Shown here: one piece after another, positions 36,346 through 47,072 of the stretch
Position numbering within the stretch: position 1 is the first letter of the stretch
Layout: each line of letters starts with the position of its first letter
Assembly: GCF_003590095.1 (NCBI RefSeq)
Contig: NC_039500.1
Coordinates: 3,720,001-3,784,000 of the forward strand
Direction of reading: 5' to 3'
Source: Trichoplusia ni
Taxonomy: Eukaryota; Arthropoda; Insecta; Lepidoptera; Noctuidae
Length of the DNA: 64,000 bases
Made by a program: the position numbers and the translations under genes
The notes under the pieces: generated by a model
The model's database searches: none
Told to the model about the DNA's origin: nothing
Seen by the model: only the letters and a program-made list of their open reading frames with translations

Positions 36346-38010
36346 TATTTAATAACCCATAATTTTTAACACAATAATAACATAATGAATTCCTTTTCAA
36401 CCAATCAGTGTTTTAAAAGAACATCCGACAATTATTTTAATTTAAATAGTTTTTGTGAGCGCATCATTCAAAACACAAGATGGCCGCAGGACATATTATA
36501 ATTAGTACAAGTGTGTGTCAACAAAAAACACGGCACATTACATTTATGAAAATTAAAAATGAAATTGCTTTTGACTCATTAAGTTTTAGATATTTTCTAT
36601 GATTTTTTTAACATTCCTGGGTCCACAGACAGGTGCATTTCTCCGAGTACTAACGCTGACGAATCGCTTAAATATGACAACTGACAAGTTAGTTACGTCA
36701 CTAGTCGAAAACGAATGTAATTCTCACACGATTGGAGTTTTCTCTGCGGGACTCCACTAATGCCATGATACATGGTTTAAGTAAAGACAAGATGCTCAGC
36801 CCAACTCAAGAGACCACAGGACTCCATCGAATTTTGACGAGGAATACCCCTTTTAGTACAACCGAAACTGCAAGAAACTGCACATTCTCAATCCGTAACG
36901 CTCACTGCAGTTACCTAAGCGGTAGTATTTAGCAAAAACAACAGCAATTAATCAACAGACGTGTTAACTCGATATTGAGTACCTAAGCTTGACATCCAGT
37001 TAAAAGTTGTCTTTATCTGGAAAATGGCACCTTTTTCCATTATTACCGTTATTCACGCGGGAAATTCGCGGAAAAAAGTATAGTGGGTATCTGTACATGT
37101 ATCTAAGTACATGTCTTCGTGGAATATTCACGAAGTTCACGTTACCACCAAACTCAGACTTACTAAAAATACAAAGGCAAACGTATATCAAAGCCATTAA
37201 GTAACACCGTCCAAAAATAAAAATGCAATTTTAATTACTCCAAACAAAATTGGGATCATTGAACCGAGTAACAAAAGCCTTCAAATCCCTCCCAGTCCCG
37301 CGCCGCAGATAGCCTATGTAACTCATTATATATTTTTTAATTTTATATTTCCAAAGCGTCCATTAGGCCTCCATTCACGAAGGCATCAAGACGACTCGCC
37401 CGTGCCCGAATGTGAAAAAAAAGCTACAAGTGTTGCAAAGTTCGAAAAGCGAATCGTTCTTTCATTAAATTTCCTAAATACATTTTCACATGTTGTAACC
37501 CAAATCACTGATAGATATGTCTGTCTATCCTTTTCTAACGCCGCTTATTTTGTTTTTTTCTCTTTCTGGCCGTAATAAAACATAATTGGTTTTAAATGGA
37601 TAGGATTGGCGATCGTTGGGTATAAGGCAAGAAGTAATTTACCGGCGGACCGAGGCGCGCTTTAAACGATCCACAAAAATTACTCCATGCATATTTATAA
37701 CGCTCTGTAGTAAATACGTTATTAAATACATACATTGTTGGGGTCAGTTAATTTTACATAATAAGGTATTTTGTGATAAGTGCCATTTTTACAATCGTTT
37801 GCGGTGTTAGAAAACCCTCATTTTTTTGACATGACATTTCTTATCGATTAGTCACGTGGCATATACTTATTTATACGTAACGAGTACCGTACGTTCCGCA
37901 TTGGGCAGGACAGTCAAGCTGTCCGAATGTCTGTACCGCTGCAGCAAACATACGGGGAAGCCGGTGCATAGGACGCAAAATAATATTATTCACAACTTAA
38001 CTGACTTTTA

Positions 38011-38070
38011 TTCTTCTCCTCCATACGGGAAGGGGGCTTGGCCCAGCAGTGGTATGTATACATGCCAGTG
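38011..38070 (+). mobile_element. RTE-like LINE 3' tail fragment
   Basis: CCATACGGGAAGGGGGCTTG followed by GCCCAGCAGTGG matches the usual end of lepidopteran RTE-type elements (GGCTTGTGCCCAGCAGTGGG) with small deletions. No coding sequence survives. Confidence 0.45.
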
Positions 38071-39923
38071 TAATATTACTATCATGTGTATCTACCAACA
38101 TATAGATAATATTGTGGTTAACAAGCTTCATCGTACTTAGAAAGTTCTTCAAGTGCCGCCTTGAGCGCCCTTGGCACCAAGACCAAGAATATTGTGGGGC
38201 CCATTAAGAAAATACAGGAGCTCTAATCCAATGCGGAAATGTTAACGTAAATAGATTAGGTATAGCATCGAAACTTAGGAATTGCAAAATAATACGTCAA
38301 AGCAAAAAAAATTAAAATAATAGGTATACAATTATGGCAACATATCTCACATAGTACGGGAGGCAAGACACAGCCTGCAGGCTATGACGATACCGTGGGC
38401 TCTTGCTCTCACTAATCTTTGGTGCAGAAAAAAGAACGATTAAAAAAACCTAATAATCCCAGCTTTTAAAATTCAGATCTTAACTACCGTAATACCTACA
38501 ATCGTCGTCCACCAAACAAAGTAAGCCTCACTCAATCACAAATGCACCGATCAAAATGCAAATGGCGTAACATTTTACTCGTTTTGCTGGCCCGGCCACG
38601 GGCGGCCATAAACTGCCGACAAATTATACATTGCTTTTATTTTTAATTGCCGCGGAGTGGCGCGGACGAGCCACCGTCTTAGCCAGCGGCCTCCCTGACC
38701 CTTCTATTTTTGAATTATGGCGCGCCAACACGTGATTGGTCGGTACGTTCGCTACTTGGTATTTATTAGCGATGCGTTCGTATGGGGGTGGAGATAAAAT
38801 CTAAAATGAAATGCCTAATTGCGTTCAAAACTGGGCACTGGCCAGGTATTATTAAAACGTCATTCAGTTGCCTTCATTATTGAGGAGAAACGATTTAATT
38901 ATTTCATGTGGCATATAGGTACTTTTACTTTTATTTATGAATAACTTTAAAGAAATTTTTCCAAGATTCAAGCCATTCAGCGGGTAGCATAATCGAACAT
39001 TTTTTTTTATGTATGTGTTTCATGTAGATACACTGCGAATTTTACATAGGTAAGTTAACAAATAACAATTACCTATTAGCGAAAACTTCCAAATTCAAGT
39101 GAAAGTCTTCCCGATTCTATTTATTTTAAAACCTCAAGTACAGATATGTCGTAACAATACTGCTTCCTTCTATATTTTATGACAAGATTTGATGTCCTGA
39201 CTATTGTTAAGTACCTGGCAATCGAAAAATACTTAAGGAGCGACTTTTTTCTTTCCACACTTCCTCCTACTTATCGACCAGTGAAACGATTTTGATAAAA
39301 TTGGACTCATACTATAAATGAATGAAGGAAAGCTTGCCTCATACCATCTCAACATTATGCAGTTGCTATTTTCGATGATTCGTGTTGTAAAAGATCAGAA
39401 AGAAAATCGATGGGCCCGAAAGGGCTTATAAAATTCAAGGTAGGCTAAGCTGAAGTCGTAGTGCCCAATGGGCATCAGCATTATCGAAGTCAAACTTTAG
39501 ATCGATAAGATATTACGCTAAATGAAAAACTTAATCTGAATCACATAAAGGTACCTGTGAATTACCCAAGATATTGATATCAATTTAAATCATCAATGTG
39601 GTCAAGGTTTATCGTTCTTAGGTCTCATAATTACTGTATCCCAGGGTTATAAAACAAGCCACTTACTGAGAATAAACAAATACGGAAAACACATTACCTA
39701 ACCTTAGCCTTTCCAGTTGGGTAAAGCCCGGACAATCTAATTCAAACTCGTTCAGAAACTTAAACAGCAAATTGTTCACTAAGGAGCAAATATTTTCCTG
39801 TTTAGGTACGAAAACACAAACGAAGTTGTTATCAATAAATATCTACATAATAAATACATTTTTTCGTCACGATTTAATTGAATTAATAATTATAATGTGG
39901 CTATTAAATCGCATTATTGGTTT

Positions 39924-39985
39924 GAGATAACGTCATTTCCCTCCCAATAACACAAAGCGTTTCTGAACGCGAGGAGATAACGTCA
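39924..39985 (+). promoter_or_regulatory. direct repeat GAGATAACGTCA upstream of PDSS2 copy A
   Basis: The 12-mer occurs at 39924-39935 and 39974-39985, 116-177 bases before the ATG at 40101. ACGTCA is a CREB/ATF half-site. The spacing of 50 bases suggests paired sites in the core promoter. Function is inferred. Confidence 0.4.
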
Positions 39986-40100
39986 AAATACAGAGTGACA
40001 TAATCCAAAACTACTGTGCTTTACGATCGCGAGACGAGGTGTTATTAAATAAATTTTACATTATTATTTGAATGTAACAGTGGAATAAATATATTCAATA

Positions 40101-41927
40101 ATGAATTCAGTGAACATGTCGTACGCTCTAATACGTCATATGCGCCGCACGGCATTATTATCGCAGCGAATCCGACTTGAATCGACTATGACTAACCTGA
40201 CTCCGGAAGACATCGTATTTCGGCCTCCTCTCGCTCAATGGGGCAAAGTTATTAGAGAGGCTGAGAAGATAGTGGGCTATCCGACCTCTTTTATGAACCT
40301 GCGATGGTTGTTGAGCGACGAATTCGCCAATTTAGCGATGCATTTGCGAACTGTTGTAAGTACAATTTTCTTCGTAAATCATAACAATAATAGCATTAAA
40401 TAATGTTTACTAAGTATTTTATTAGTTAAAAAGCTATTATACGATTTAATAGTAATTATTAATGTAAAATATAGTGTTTATGTCATAATTTGAATTATTA
40501 TGTAATAAGGCAATGTTTTGTTTGACCATGTGATAGAAATGCAAGGTTATTTCCTGTTCATACAACAACCAGCGATTATGACTTAAATTATGTGTGATCT
40601 TGGATTCAATGCTAAATACAATCTTGGTTAGGATTTTTTTTTAAATGATGTGTGTACCAATTACACCTATTTGATGTTCCTTGGTGATTCTTAAAAAAGC
40701 CACTATAAAAAATAATATGGTTTTAATTGGTTGGTCTTTTGTTCTCATCTTTAAGTAAATTAGATAAAAACATTCCTTATGGTACACCACATAATTACAG
40801 GATTTAACAAAGTGCTTGTCTGTATAGTAAAAAAATGTATTTCTATAAAATAAATTACTTAAGTACTCAAATAAAAAAGAATTCAATTCTGATACTCTTG
40901 TAAAACAAATAAAGATCAAAAAAAAATTGTGATATAAGTAAACTATAGAACTGTGCTTTATCAACAGGTTGGCATGAACCATCCCATTGTAAAGACAGCA
41001 AAAATGTTGCTATATAATGAGCACAACAACCTGCAGCCATGGGGCCTCGTCATCCTGTTGCTATCCAAAGCCGTCAACCCCCCAACATCACTGCTCACCA
41101 GCTCCGTAACAGAAAACCAACGTATCCTTGCAGAACTCACAGAAATGATCCGAACTGGCCACTACGTACACAGAGGCTTACTAAACATACCAGTAAGTGA
41201 CCGAAACAAAAATTCAGACACTGCAATATTTGCAAATAAAATAGCTATTCTAATAGGAGACTATTTACTAGTTACGGCAAATGGAATGTTAGCTAGACTG
41301 AAAAACCAGGATTTATCCTACATAATATCCACTGCGTTGCGTGACTTGAGCGAAGGAGAGTTCTATGGGAAGAGAGATGCACAAAACATGCCGTTACCTG
41401 GCAAACCTGTAGACAATCCGTCAGATATATACAACATATGTGGTGATACATTACCGTTAGAAGTAAAAGATGTTTCAGGCTCGCCCATTAGAGAATGGAC
41501 ACTTCGCACCTTGTATAACGGTGGGACATTGTTCGGAAGGGGTTGTCAAGGAGCCATGTTACTGGGAGACCATGATCTTGAGAAGCAAAACAATGCGTAC
41601 AAGTTTGGCTGCCACCTGTGCCTCGCTTGGCAAGCAGCCACTGAAGTACAAAAGATGACATCAGAGAAAGACTCATATTCCATAGTCAGTGCACCTGTGT
41701 TGTTTGCGTTAAGTGAAAATCAAGAACTGTACAAATTAGTAGAAGATATACAAAATATAAGTGACATAGACTTAGATCAATTGAAAGTAGAAGTTTTGAA
41801 AACAAATGCTGTTGAACGAACAAGACTGTTGTACACAGAACATGCGGATAAGGCCAAGGCGTACGTAGAAACATTTGATGACTGCCAATCAATAGATACT
41901 ATCAAACAGATGATTTATACCTTGTAG
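40101..41927 (+). CDS. PDSS2: decaprenyl diphosphate synthase subunit 2 (PDSS2) paralogue A
   Basis: There are two exons, 40101-40355 and 40968-41927, with GTAAGT donor and ACAG acceptor in phase 0, giving 404 residues. The N-terminus (MNSVNMSYALIRHMRRTALL) is Arg-rich with no acid in its first 25 residues, as in a mitochondrial presequence. Family landmarks in order are EAEKIVGYPTSFMNLRWLLS, then RTVVGMNHP across the junction, LVILLLSKA, GHYVHRGLLN, FANKIAILIGDYLL and FGRGCQGAML. PDSS2 pairs with the catalytic PDSS1 subunit in the mitochondrial matrix to make the polyprenyl tail of coenzyme Q. Both DDxxD motifs are absent at the expected places (helices YVHRGLLN and HLCLAWQAATEV), as known for this subunit. 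Compared with copy B it lacks introns 2 and 3 and is more AT-rich. Length fits the family. Confidence 0.9.
40356..40967 (+). other. intron 1 of PDSS2 copy A
   Basis: A 612-base AT-rich phase-0 intron placed exactly as intron 1 of copy B (between LRT-V/LRK-L and VG-x-NHP). A 113-codon open frame on the opposite strand here is AT-rich read-through and resembles no known protein. Confidence 0.85.
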
Positions 41928-43057
41928 GTATAGGCATAAAGTCCATTTTTGAGTATTAGTGCAATTTATACTGTTAAGGAACGAATAGGCAATGAGATTA
42001 ATGGTAATTAGTATTTTTGAATTAGATCAACATATCATGTGTTCTATTAACTTCTTGATTTTTGAACGATTTTTAAAATGAATGTTTCGTAGTATTTTTA
42101 GTTGAGTTTACTTTTACAATAACTCGCTTTAATTACTAGCTAAATGAAGCTTGGCAGATAAAAACATTATATTTATGAGTTTGAATTGAAAATATAACTT
42201 TTTAATTGTTAAAGATTTTTATAACTTAAAAATGCTTGCTTTTCCGAGCACTGGTGCTTAATCAAATCAAATTTTAATTTAACTAAATCAAGCTTCGCTA
42301 CTTCTATCATAAGTTATAATTAGTGCATTAAACAAAACCTTTGCTTAGGCATTAATTAAAAAAAATGCATATGACAGATATTTTTTTGAGCTCGAAAAAT
42401 ATTTAAAAGGCTTGATAACTACCCCAATGGCTCGATTACTGCCGGAAGATTTCAAAGACTTTCCGAAGGAATCGAAATACTACCTCAAGGACTCGAAAAT
42501 ATTAGAATACTATTAAAAAACCTACGTCTTCAATTAGCATTAAATCTTAGTAACGTCCACTTCCGCAATCAATTTAAACTTGGCCACCATTCTATGCCTA
42601 GTGTCTTCAAATATTATAAGAAAGGCCTAAACTATAATTAAACGTACGAAATTCTAATAATTAGTTAAAAAGATGCGTATTGTATAAATATAAATTAATG
42701 AATTTTGTACCTGAACTAACAAAAACAGTGCTAAGTAAATGAATACTAATCTTAATTTATTGTAGATGAATGTAGTTTTAGATTTATGTTAGCAAGATGA
42801 GAATTTGTTGAGTAGGTCACAAAATGTGTTAATTATTGTTAAGAGATCCTCATATATGCGATAATTAGGTGTAGGAGGCTGCTGAAGGTATGTCTAATAA
42901 TTATAATTAGTGTATATTAAAAAAGGTCGAGGTTAAATCGATTAGAAACAATATCGATTAAGTTTCTCGATGTAATATTCGTCAAATGTTTAAGTGAAGT
43001 GTGTTGACAGTTTTTCGTGTTTAAATCAACTTTTTATTTGAAAATGGTTAGCTCATT

Positions 43058-43157
43058 ATATCGCCCGACTAGTTCAACTAGCAAATCCGCCAAGGATTCC
43101 GGTTAGATAATAAACTGGTCGGGCGATTCCGCTAAATACGCGTGAGTAAACCTTTAT
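43058..43157 (+). repeat. palindromic repeat family, two-armed copy
   Basis: ATATCGCCCGACTAGTT on the left faces AACTGGTCGGGCGATTCCGC on the right, which is followed by TAAATACGCGTGAGTAAAC. The centre holds GGATTCCGG. The left arm is truncated outside the CGACTAGT core. Confidence 0.6.
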
Positions 43158-43779
43158 CAAATAATTAAGCATACACCTCACGAAAATTCTTAATAAGAAA
43201 GATTTTGAATAAATCAATTTTATATAATAAATTTGAATCCTCCTGGTGGGAATTATTCTATTTAGTTTTTATTTAGCTATATTTTGCTACAGATTGATCC
43301 TCGGTTTCTGAAACACTGATCGAAACAAAGGCGAGAAAATTCCCACTCAGACTTCAGAGCTCTGTGATTTTTAAGGCGTATGGTCGACTAAACTGGCAAT
43401 CAGCATATTGCCATAATTAAAAGGAAAAGCTATGTTGTCTTAAAATATGAACCACTTCTCCGGTCGCAGGTCTGCTATTACAGTTGCAGAAATAAGCAAG
43501 CACCCTCGTATATTTTTACTATTTTGTGTATACCTACATAACTTAAAAAAAAAAACAAAATTAATTGATCATCGTTTCAAAAACCAAGTGTTGTATAATA
43601 TTTTTTGTGATTTCTCTCCCAAATACTGTATAGTTATAATAAAAGTTTTGAGCATTTATGTAATGTAATGAGTGGTACACAATGTATATTATTTATTGAT
43701 TGTAAAACAAAGTTTATGATGTTACCTATAACTGTTAAGTTTTGTGAAGTAAATGTTTTTAATTTTTGTACTTCTTGTT

Positions 43780-43943
43780 TTATTTTTAATGGTGGAAACA
43801 AGCAGAAATACATCATGTCTGAATGTTCAATCCGGCTATTACGATTCGTAAGATACAACCTAGTGACGGACGAACAGACGCTTAAACAGCAAAGCCTCAG
43901 TGATAGGTGTTGATTTTGACCTTACGGTTGAGGAACCCTAAAG
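43780..43943 (+). repeat. GACGGAC repeat-family fragment
   Basis: It contains AAATACATCATGTCTGAATG, CGTAAGATACAACCTAGTGA, CGGACGAACAGACG and TTGAGGAACCCTAAAG, the same order as in the copies near 57925 and 53640. The matching end is AGGAACCCTAAA. Confidence 0.5.
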
Positions 43944-44065
43944 CCATGTCGTCATTCCTAACAACCGTGCCAAATAAATGTCGTAATTTCATAGTACAAA
44001 TCTGAAATTTAATTATTTAAAAATTATATGATATTGGGGTTTTCGACATGGCACACATATAAAAT

Positions 44066-44135
44066 TAGCTGATTAAGGACTCCGGTTGTGTCCGAAACTT
44101 TTAAGATGATAACCATGAATATGTGTGAGTAATAA
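44066..44135 (+). repeat. palindromic repeat family, degenerate single-arm copy
   Basis: AGCTGATTAAGGACTCCGGT then GTGTCCGAAACTTTTAAGAT, followed by ATGTGTGAGTAA. The CGATAAATACGCG core is mutated. Aligned by the GGACTCCGG...GTCCGAAACT centre. Confidence 0.5.
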
Positions 44136-44269
44136 ATTATTATGACAACGCTATTAGTTTCAATATTATCAACTCAAATAAATTACTTAAATCTAAAATG
44201 GTTTACTTAGCATAAAGCGAAGGTAATGCCTACTTACATAGTAATTCCTAGACAAAGTCAGTTAACCAT

Positions 44270-44324
44270 CATGGGCGGCCTAATGACGTCAGTACTAACC
44301 ACTGACGTCATTTGGTCGCCCATG
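44270..44324. promoter_or_regulatory. 24-bp-arm hairpin with a TGACGTCA site in each arm
   Basis: The arms 44270-44293 and 44301-44324 are complementary at 22 of 24 positions around a 7-base loop. Each contains TGACGTCA (CREB/ATF consensus). The outer parts are CATGGGCG and CGCCCATG. It lies about 300 bases beyond the 3' end of PDSS2 copy B. It could be a miniature foldback element or a paired CRE. Confidence 0.55.
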
Positions 44325-44621
44325 AATATAAAACAGTCCGTCTAAAGGCCGATAATATTTTAAGACTAGCCTTTGCCTGCGACATCGCCTTTGTGGTTGT
44401 CGGTTATTACGACAAAAGGTAGTTGATATACTCTCTAAGAGTTCAAACAAGCCGTCTCGTAAAATTTAATGAAAAGCTCTTTAGTGGCTTAATCATGAAA
44501 GCACAGACAAATATGCTCTCGCATTAATAATATTAGCTAAAGTCAAGTAGAGCAAATAAATTGATCTCTGAAAAACGTTTATATGTCTATAAATAAAAAC
44601 TGTAACTAGAACATAAATACC

Positions 44622-44627
44622 TTTATT
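44622..44627 (-). terminator. poly(A) signal overlapping the stop of PDSS2 copy B
   Basis: On the - strand the stop TGA (44629-44627) runs into AATAAA (44627-44622), sharing one base. If used, cleavage would leave a 3'UTR of only about 10-30 bases. No other AATAAA was noticed close downstream on this strand. Confidence 0.5.
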
Positions 44628-46886
44628 CACTTCTCAATATACTGAAGGGACTCCGAGTGAATAGTGACGGCCATCTTCTGCAGCGCCGAGCGCGCGTCCT
44701 CCACGGGGAAGTTCTCGCTGTGCTTGATGACGGCCGCCAGCTCCTCATCCAACACAACAGTCAAGTAGTCCATGGCCCGCGTCGCTCGCACCGCGTAATA
44801 CAACTGCTTAAAATTTATCGGCTGTTTTTCTATCCTCGACTCTAAGATATGGCCGTAAATTTGTGGATACTCCCAAAGAGCGATCGTCACTGGAGCGCCG
44901 ACGAGAGAGTAGGAGTAGGGGTGGGTGAAGAAGTCCTTAACGTCCAGGTACAGTTGCCATAGCAACGCAAGATGGCCGCCGAGCTTGTAGGCCTCTTTCT
45001 CCATTTCGGTACCGCGGCGGGCGAGCTTCATGGCTCCCTGGCAGCCTTTTCCCAGGATACTGCCAGACGTAAGCATGGTACGGAGAACCCACTCTTGTTT
45101 CCCGTGACCAAGGAACTCGTTTGAGCCGAGCGTCTGAAGATTATCCTCGTTTTCCCAGTCGTACACTCTTGGGCGGTCGTCACCTATAAATTGCATGGGA
45201 TATTGAGTTATTTTAGATGTTACTAACATTCTTGGTTTTACCATAAAACGTATTTAAATAAAACCCGATACACACAGTGTAAATATATTTTCCAAAACAA
45301 CCAATCGGTAAATTATCGTACAAACAAAAATGGTCCCGAACAAAATCGTCATCAACGATCAAAATTCGAATAGGAGGTATGATTTAATTTTTTAATCGAC
45401 TATTTCTGTTATGGGTCGTCACTTACTTCACATAAATATCCGTACTCTGTTAAGCATGTTGAGTATTTTACCTTTGGGCTGTGTCGGCATGGGGTTGTTG
45501 TCCTGATCGTGCTCCCCGATGGAGTCACTCTCGACTAGGTCTCTGAGGCCGGTGGAGATCAGCTCCGTCACCTCGTTGTTGTGCAAGCCGCCGAGGTGCT
45601 GCAGGCAAGTCGCCAGCAGGTAGTCACCTGAATATTATGCTTGGTTAATAAAATTGACCTATGTCTTAAGGGTTAGTTATGTAACTGCTAAAATCTTTTA
45701 TATTGTATCACGTATTGGGCTCAAAAATGTCTACTTTGTAAAGAAAATTGCCGTCTTTTAGATACTTTCTCAAATAAGGTGGTTTATCTAAAGCTTATAG
45801 TATAGTTAACGAATGCGAAAGAAGACTAACAATGACACAATTTATTGTTACGGATCGGATCGTACGAATCGAATGTTCTTAGCTAAACATTTAGGTTCTT
45901 CCTTTCAAAAAGACGCTATAACATAGACATCACCTGTCAACAACACAATCTTGTTCCCATACAGTAGATCACCGAACTTGTCGCCATGTTTGTTCTTATC
46001 CTGAAGGTTCACCATAGCCTTGTGTATCATATGTCCAGTCCTCTTCATCTCAACGATCTCGGCCAGCGCCCGCTGAGCGTGGAGCACCCCCGAGTCATAG
46101 TGGTCGCCAGTAAAGTCCCGGGTGTTGAAGCCAGCGGCCTTGGACACCAGTAGGATGACCAGACCAACGGATTGTAAGTTGCTTTTCGATCCAACTAAGA
46201 GGTTCTTGGCTGATTTTAGTACGGGATGGTTGGTGCCGACCTGTGGAGAAAAGACATTTTAATTAAGTATTTTTATTAGTAACTAAAATAATAGACAGTA
46301 TTTCTTTTTCATATCACCATGGGATTACAGATATTATTGATAAGAAAATAAGGTCATGAAACACGTTTGTACCAGTTTAGCTGTGGATTGAGATATGGCT
46401 GTGTGGGTTCTGCCAACAACGCACTTGAAGTCCCAAACAATTTCACGATAACATATGCCTACACGGTTAGATACTAACTGTACCTAAATTGTTTCTGCTG
46501 AAATTCTATATGACATTTTAAGACTTCCGAGTCTTAGAGGTTGTATTTTCCACCACAGTACGTGCGTCCCTTTGGACATACTGTGAAAAATACAAACTCT
46601 CAATAAAGATGCTCCTCCCCCACCCCTCTGGAACGTTGTCTGGCTTTCATGAGGTTGTGGTAGACCCCAGGTAACAACAACTAACCAATTTCCTCAAATG
46701 TATGGCAGTACTGGCGATCTCGTCGTTAAACAGCCACCGCAGGTTCAGGTACGAGGTGGGATAGCCCACGATCTGTTCCGCTTCCGAGATGACGTCACGC
46801 CAGTCTCGCTCCTCCTCGGGAAGGCCGAGCCCAGTGGAGTACTGACGGAATGGCCTGAAGCGGAGGAGATGGGAATATAAGGACAT
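44627..46886 (-). CDS. PDSS2: decaprenyl diphosphate synthase subunit 2 (PDSS2) paralogue B
   Basis: Four exons on the - strand: 46886-46686, 46240-45934, 45627-45472 and 45183-44627, all with GT/AG borders and matching phases (0, 1, 1), giving 406 residues. I start at the ATG at 46886 (MSLYSHLLRFRPFRQYS, a basic mitochondrial-type presequence). The same frame is open further upstream but without ATG. Landmarks are SEAEQIVGYPTSYLNLRWLF, LRKL-VGTNHP, LVILLVSKAAG, YGNKIVLLTGDYLL and GKGCQGAMKLA. The aspartate-rich motifs are replaced (HMIHKAMVN; GGHLALLWQLYLDV), as in regulatory PDSS2 subunits. It is clearly paralogous to copy A 2.7 kb away, convergent with it, and more GC/CpG-rich. Which copy keeps the ancestral role cannot be decided here; the intron-rich structure suggests B is closer to the original gene organisation. 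Confidence 0.9.
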
Positions 46887-46980
46887 ACGTGAGACGTGAA
46901 AAGTAATGAGCAATTTGGTATCAAATACTGTAAAGGGTAGGTGCTATGCATACAAAAAAAAATATCATCGTTTCGCATTT
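46687..46980 (-). promoter_or_regulatory. 5' region of PDSS2 copy B
   Basis: Only 94 bases separate the ATG (46886) from a palindromic-repeat copy starting at 46981, so the promoter is compact or the transposon sits in the upstream region. No TATA box is evident near the expected site. The coordinates include the first exon, which is antisense-open on the + strand. Confidence 0.25.
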
Positions 46981-47072
46981 CGCTGACGCGTCAGTTCATT
47001 AAGGACTCCGGTTTGGTCCGAAACTATTCGGACTATCCCGATAAATACGCGTGAGTGAACCGTTGCATCACT
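46981..47072 (+). repeat. palindromic repeat family, well-preserved single-arm copy
   Basis: GCTGACGCGTCAGTTCATTA, AGGACTCCGGTTTGGTCCGA, AACTATTCGGACTATCCCGA and TAAATACGCGTGAGTGAACC occur consecutively. This is the cleanest version of the right-arm consensus in the window. Confidence 0.6.

Larger units (their letters stand above)
27891..40100. other. large intergenic, transposon-rich region without host genes
   Basis: Between the hth flank and the first PDSS2 copy I recognise only mobile-element remnants, listed separately, two CpG-rich patches (29570-29640 and 35230-35340) and AT-rich unique sequence. A GC-rich patch with GGCGCG and CGCGGAG motifs lies at 38590-38720. Short open frames of 60-95 codons are not supported by family resemblance. 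Confidence 0.6.
41928..44626. other. space between the two convergent PDSS2 genes
   Basis: It holds the 3'UTRs of both genes and repeats: degenerate 30-base units around 42390-42515 containing CTCGAAAA(A)TATT variants, a palindromic-family copy at 43058-43157, a GACGGAC-family fragment at 43780-43943, a further palindromic-family copy at 44066-44135 and the CRE hairpin at 44270-44324. No other gene is seen. Confidence 0.6.

Noticed and set aside
40641..40982. 113-codon open frame on the - strand in PDSS2 copy A intron 1
   Set aside because: AT-rich intron antisense with Phe/Tyr/Leu-rich low-complexity translation. No similarity and no splice context.
45184..45244. ATG at 45244 extending the last PDSS2 copy B exon upstream
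   Set aside because: The extension runs through the TATAG acceptor at 45184-45185 and is not similar to PDSS2. The in-phase junction with exon 45472-45627 gives the conserved reading, so it is intron read-through.
46887..46913. N-terminal extension of PDSS2 copy B beyond 46886
   Set aside because: The frame is open but has no ATG. The ATG at 46886 gives a good mitochondrial-type presequence.
46687..46978. Open frames on the + strand and in another - frame over PDSS2 copy B exon 1
   Set aside because: Shadow frames of the GC-rich coding exon.
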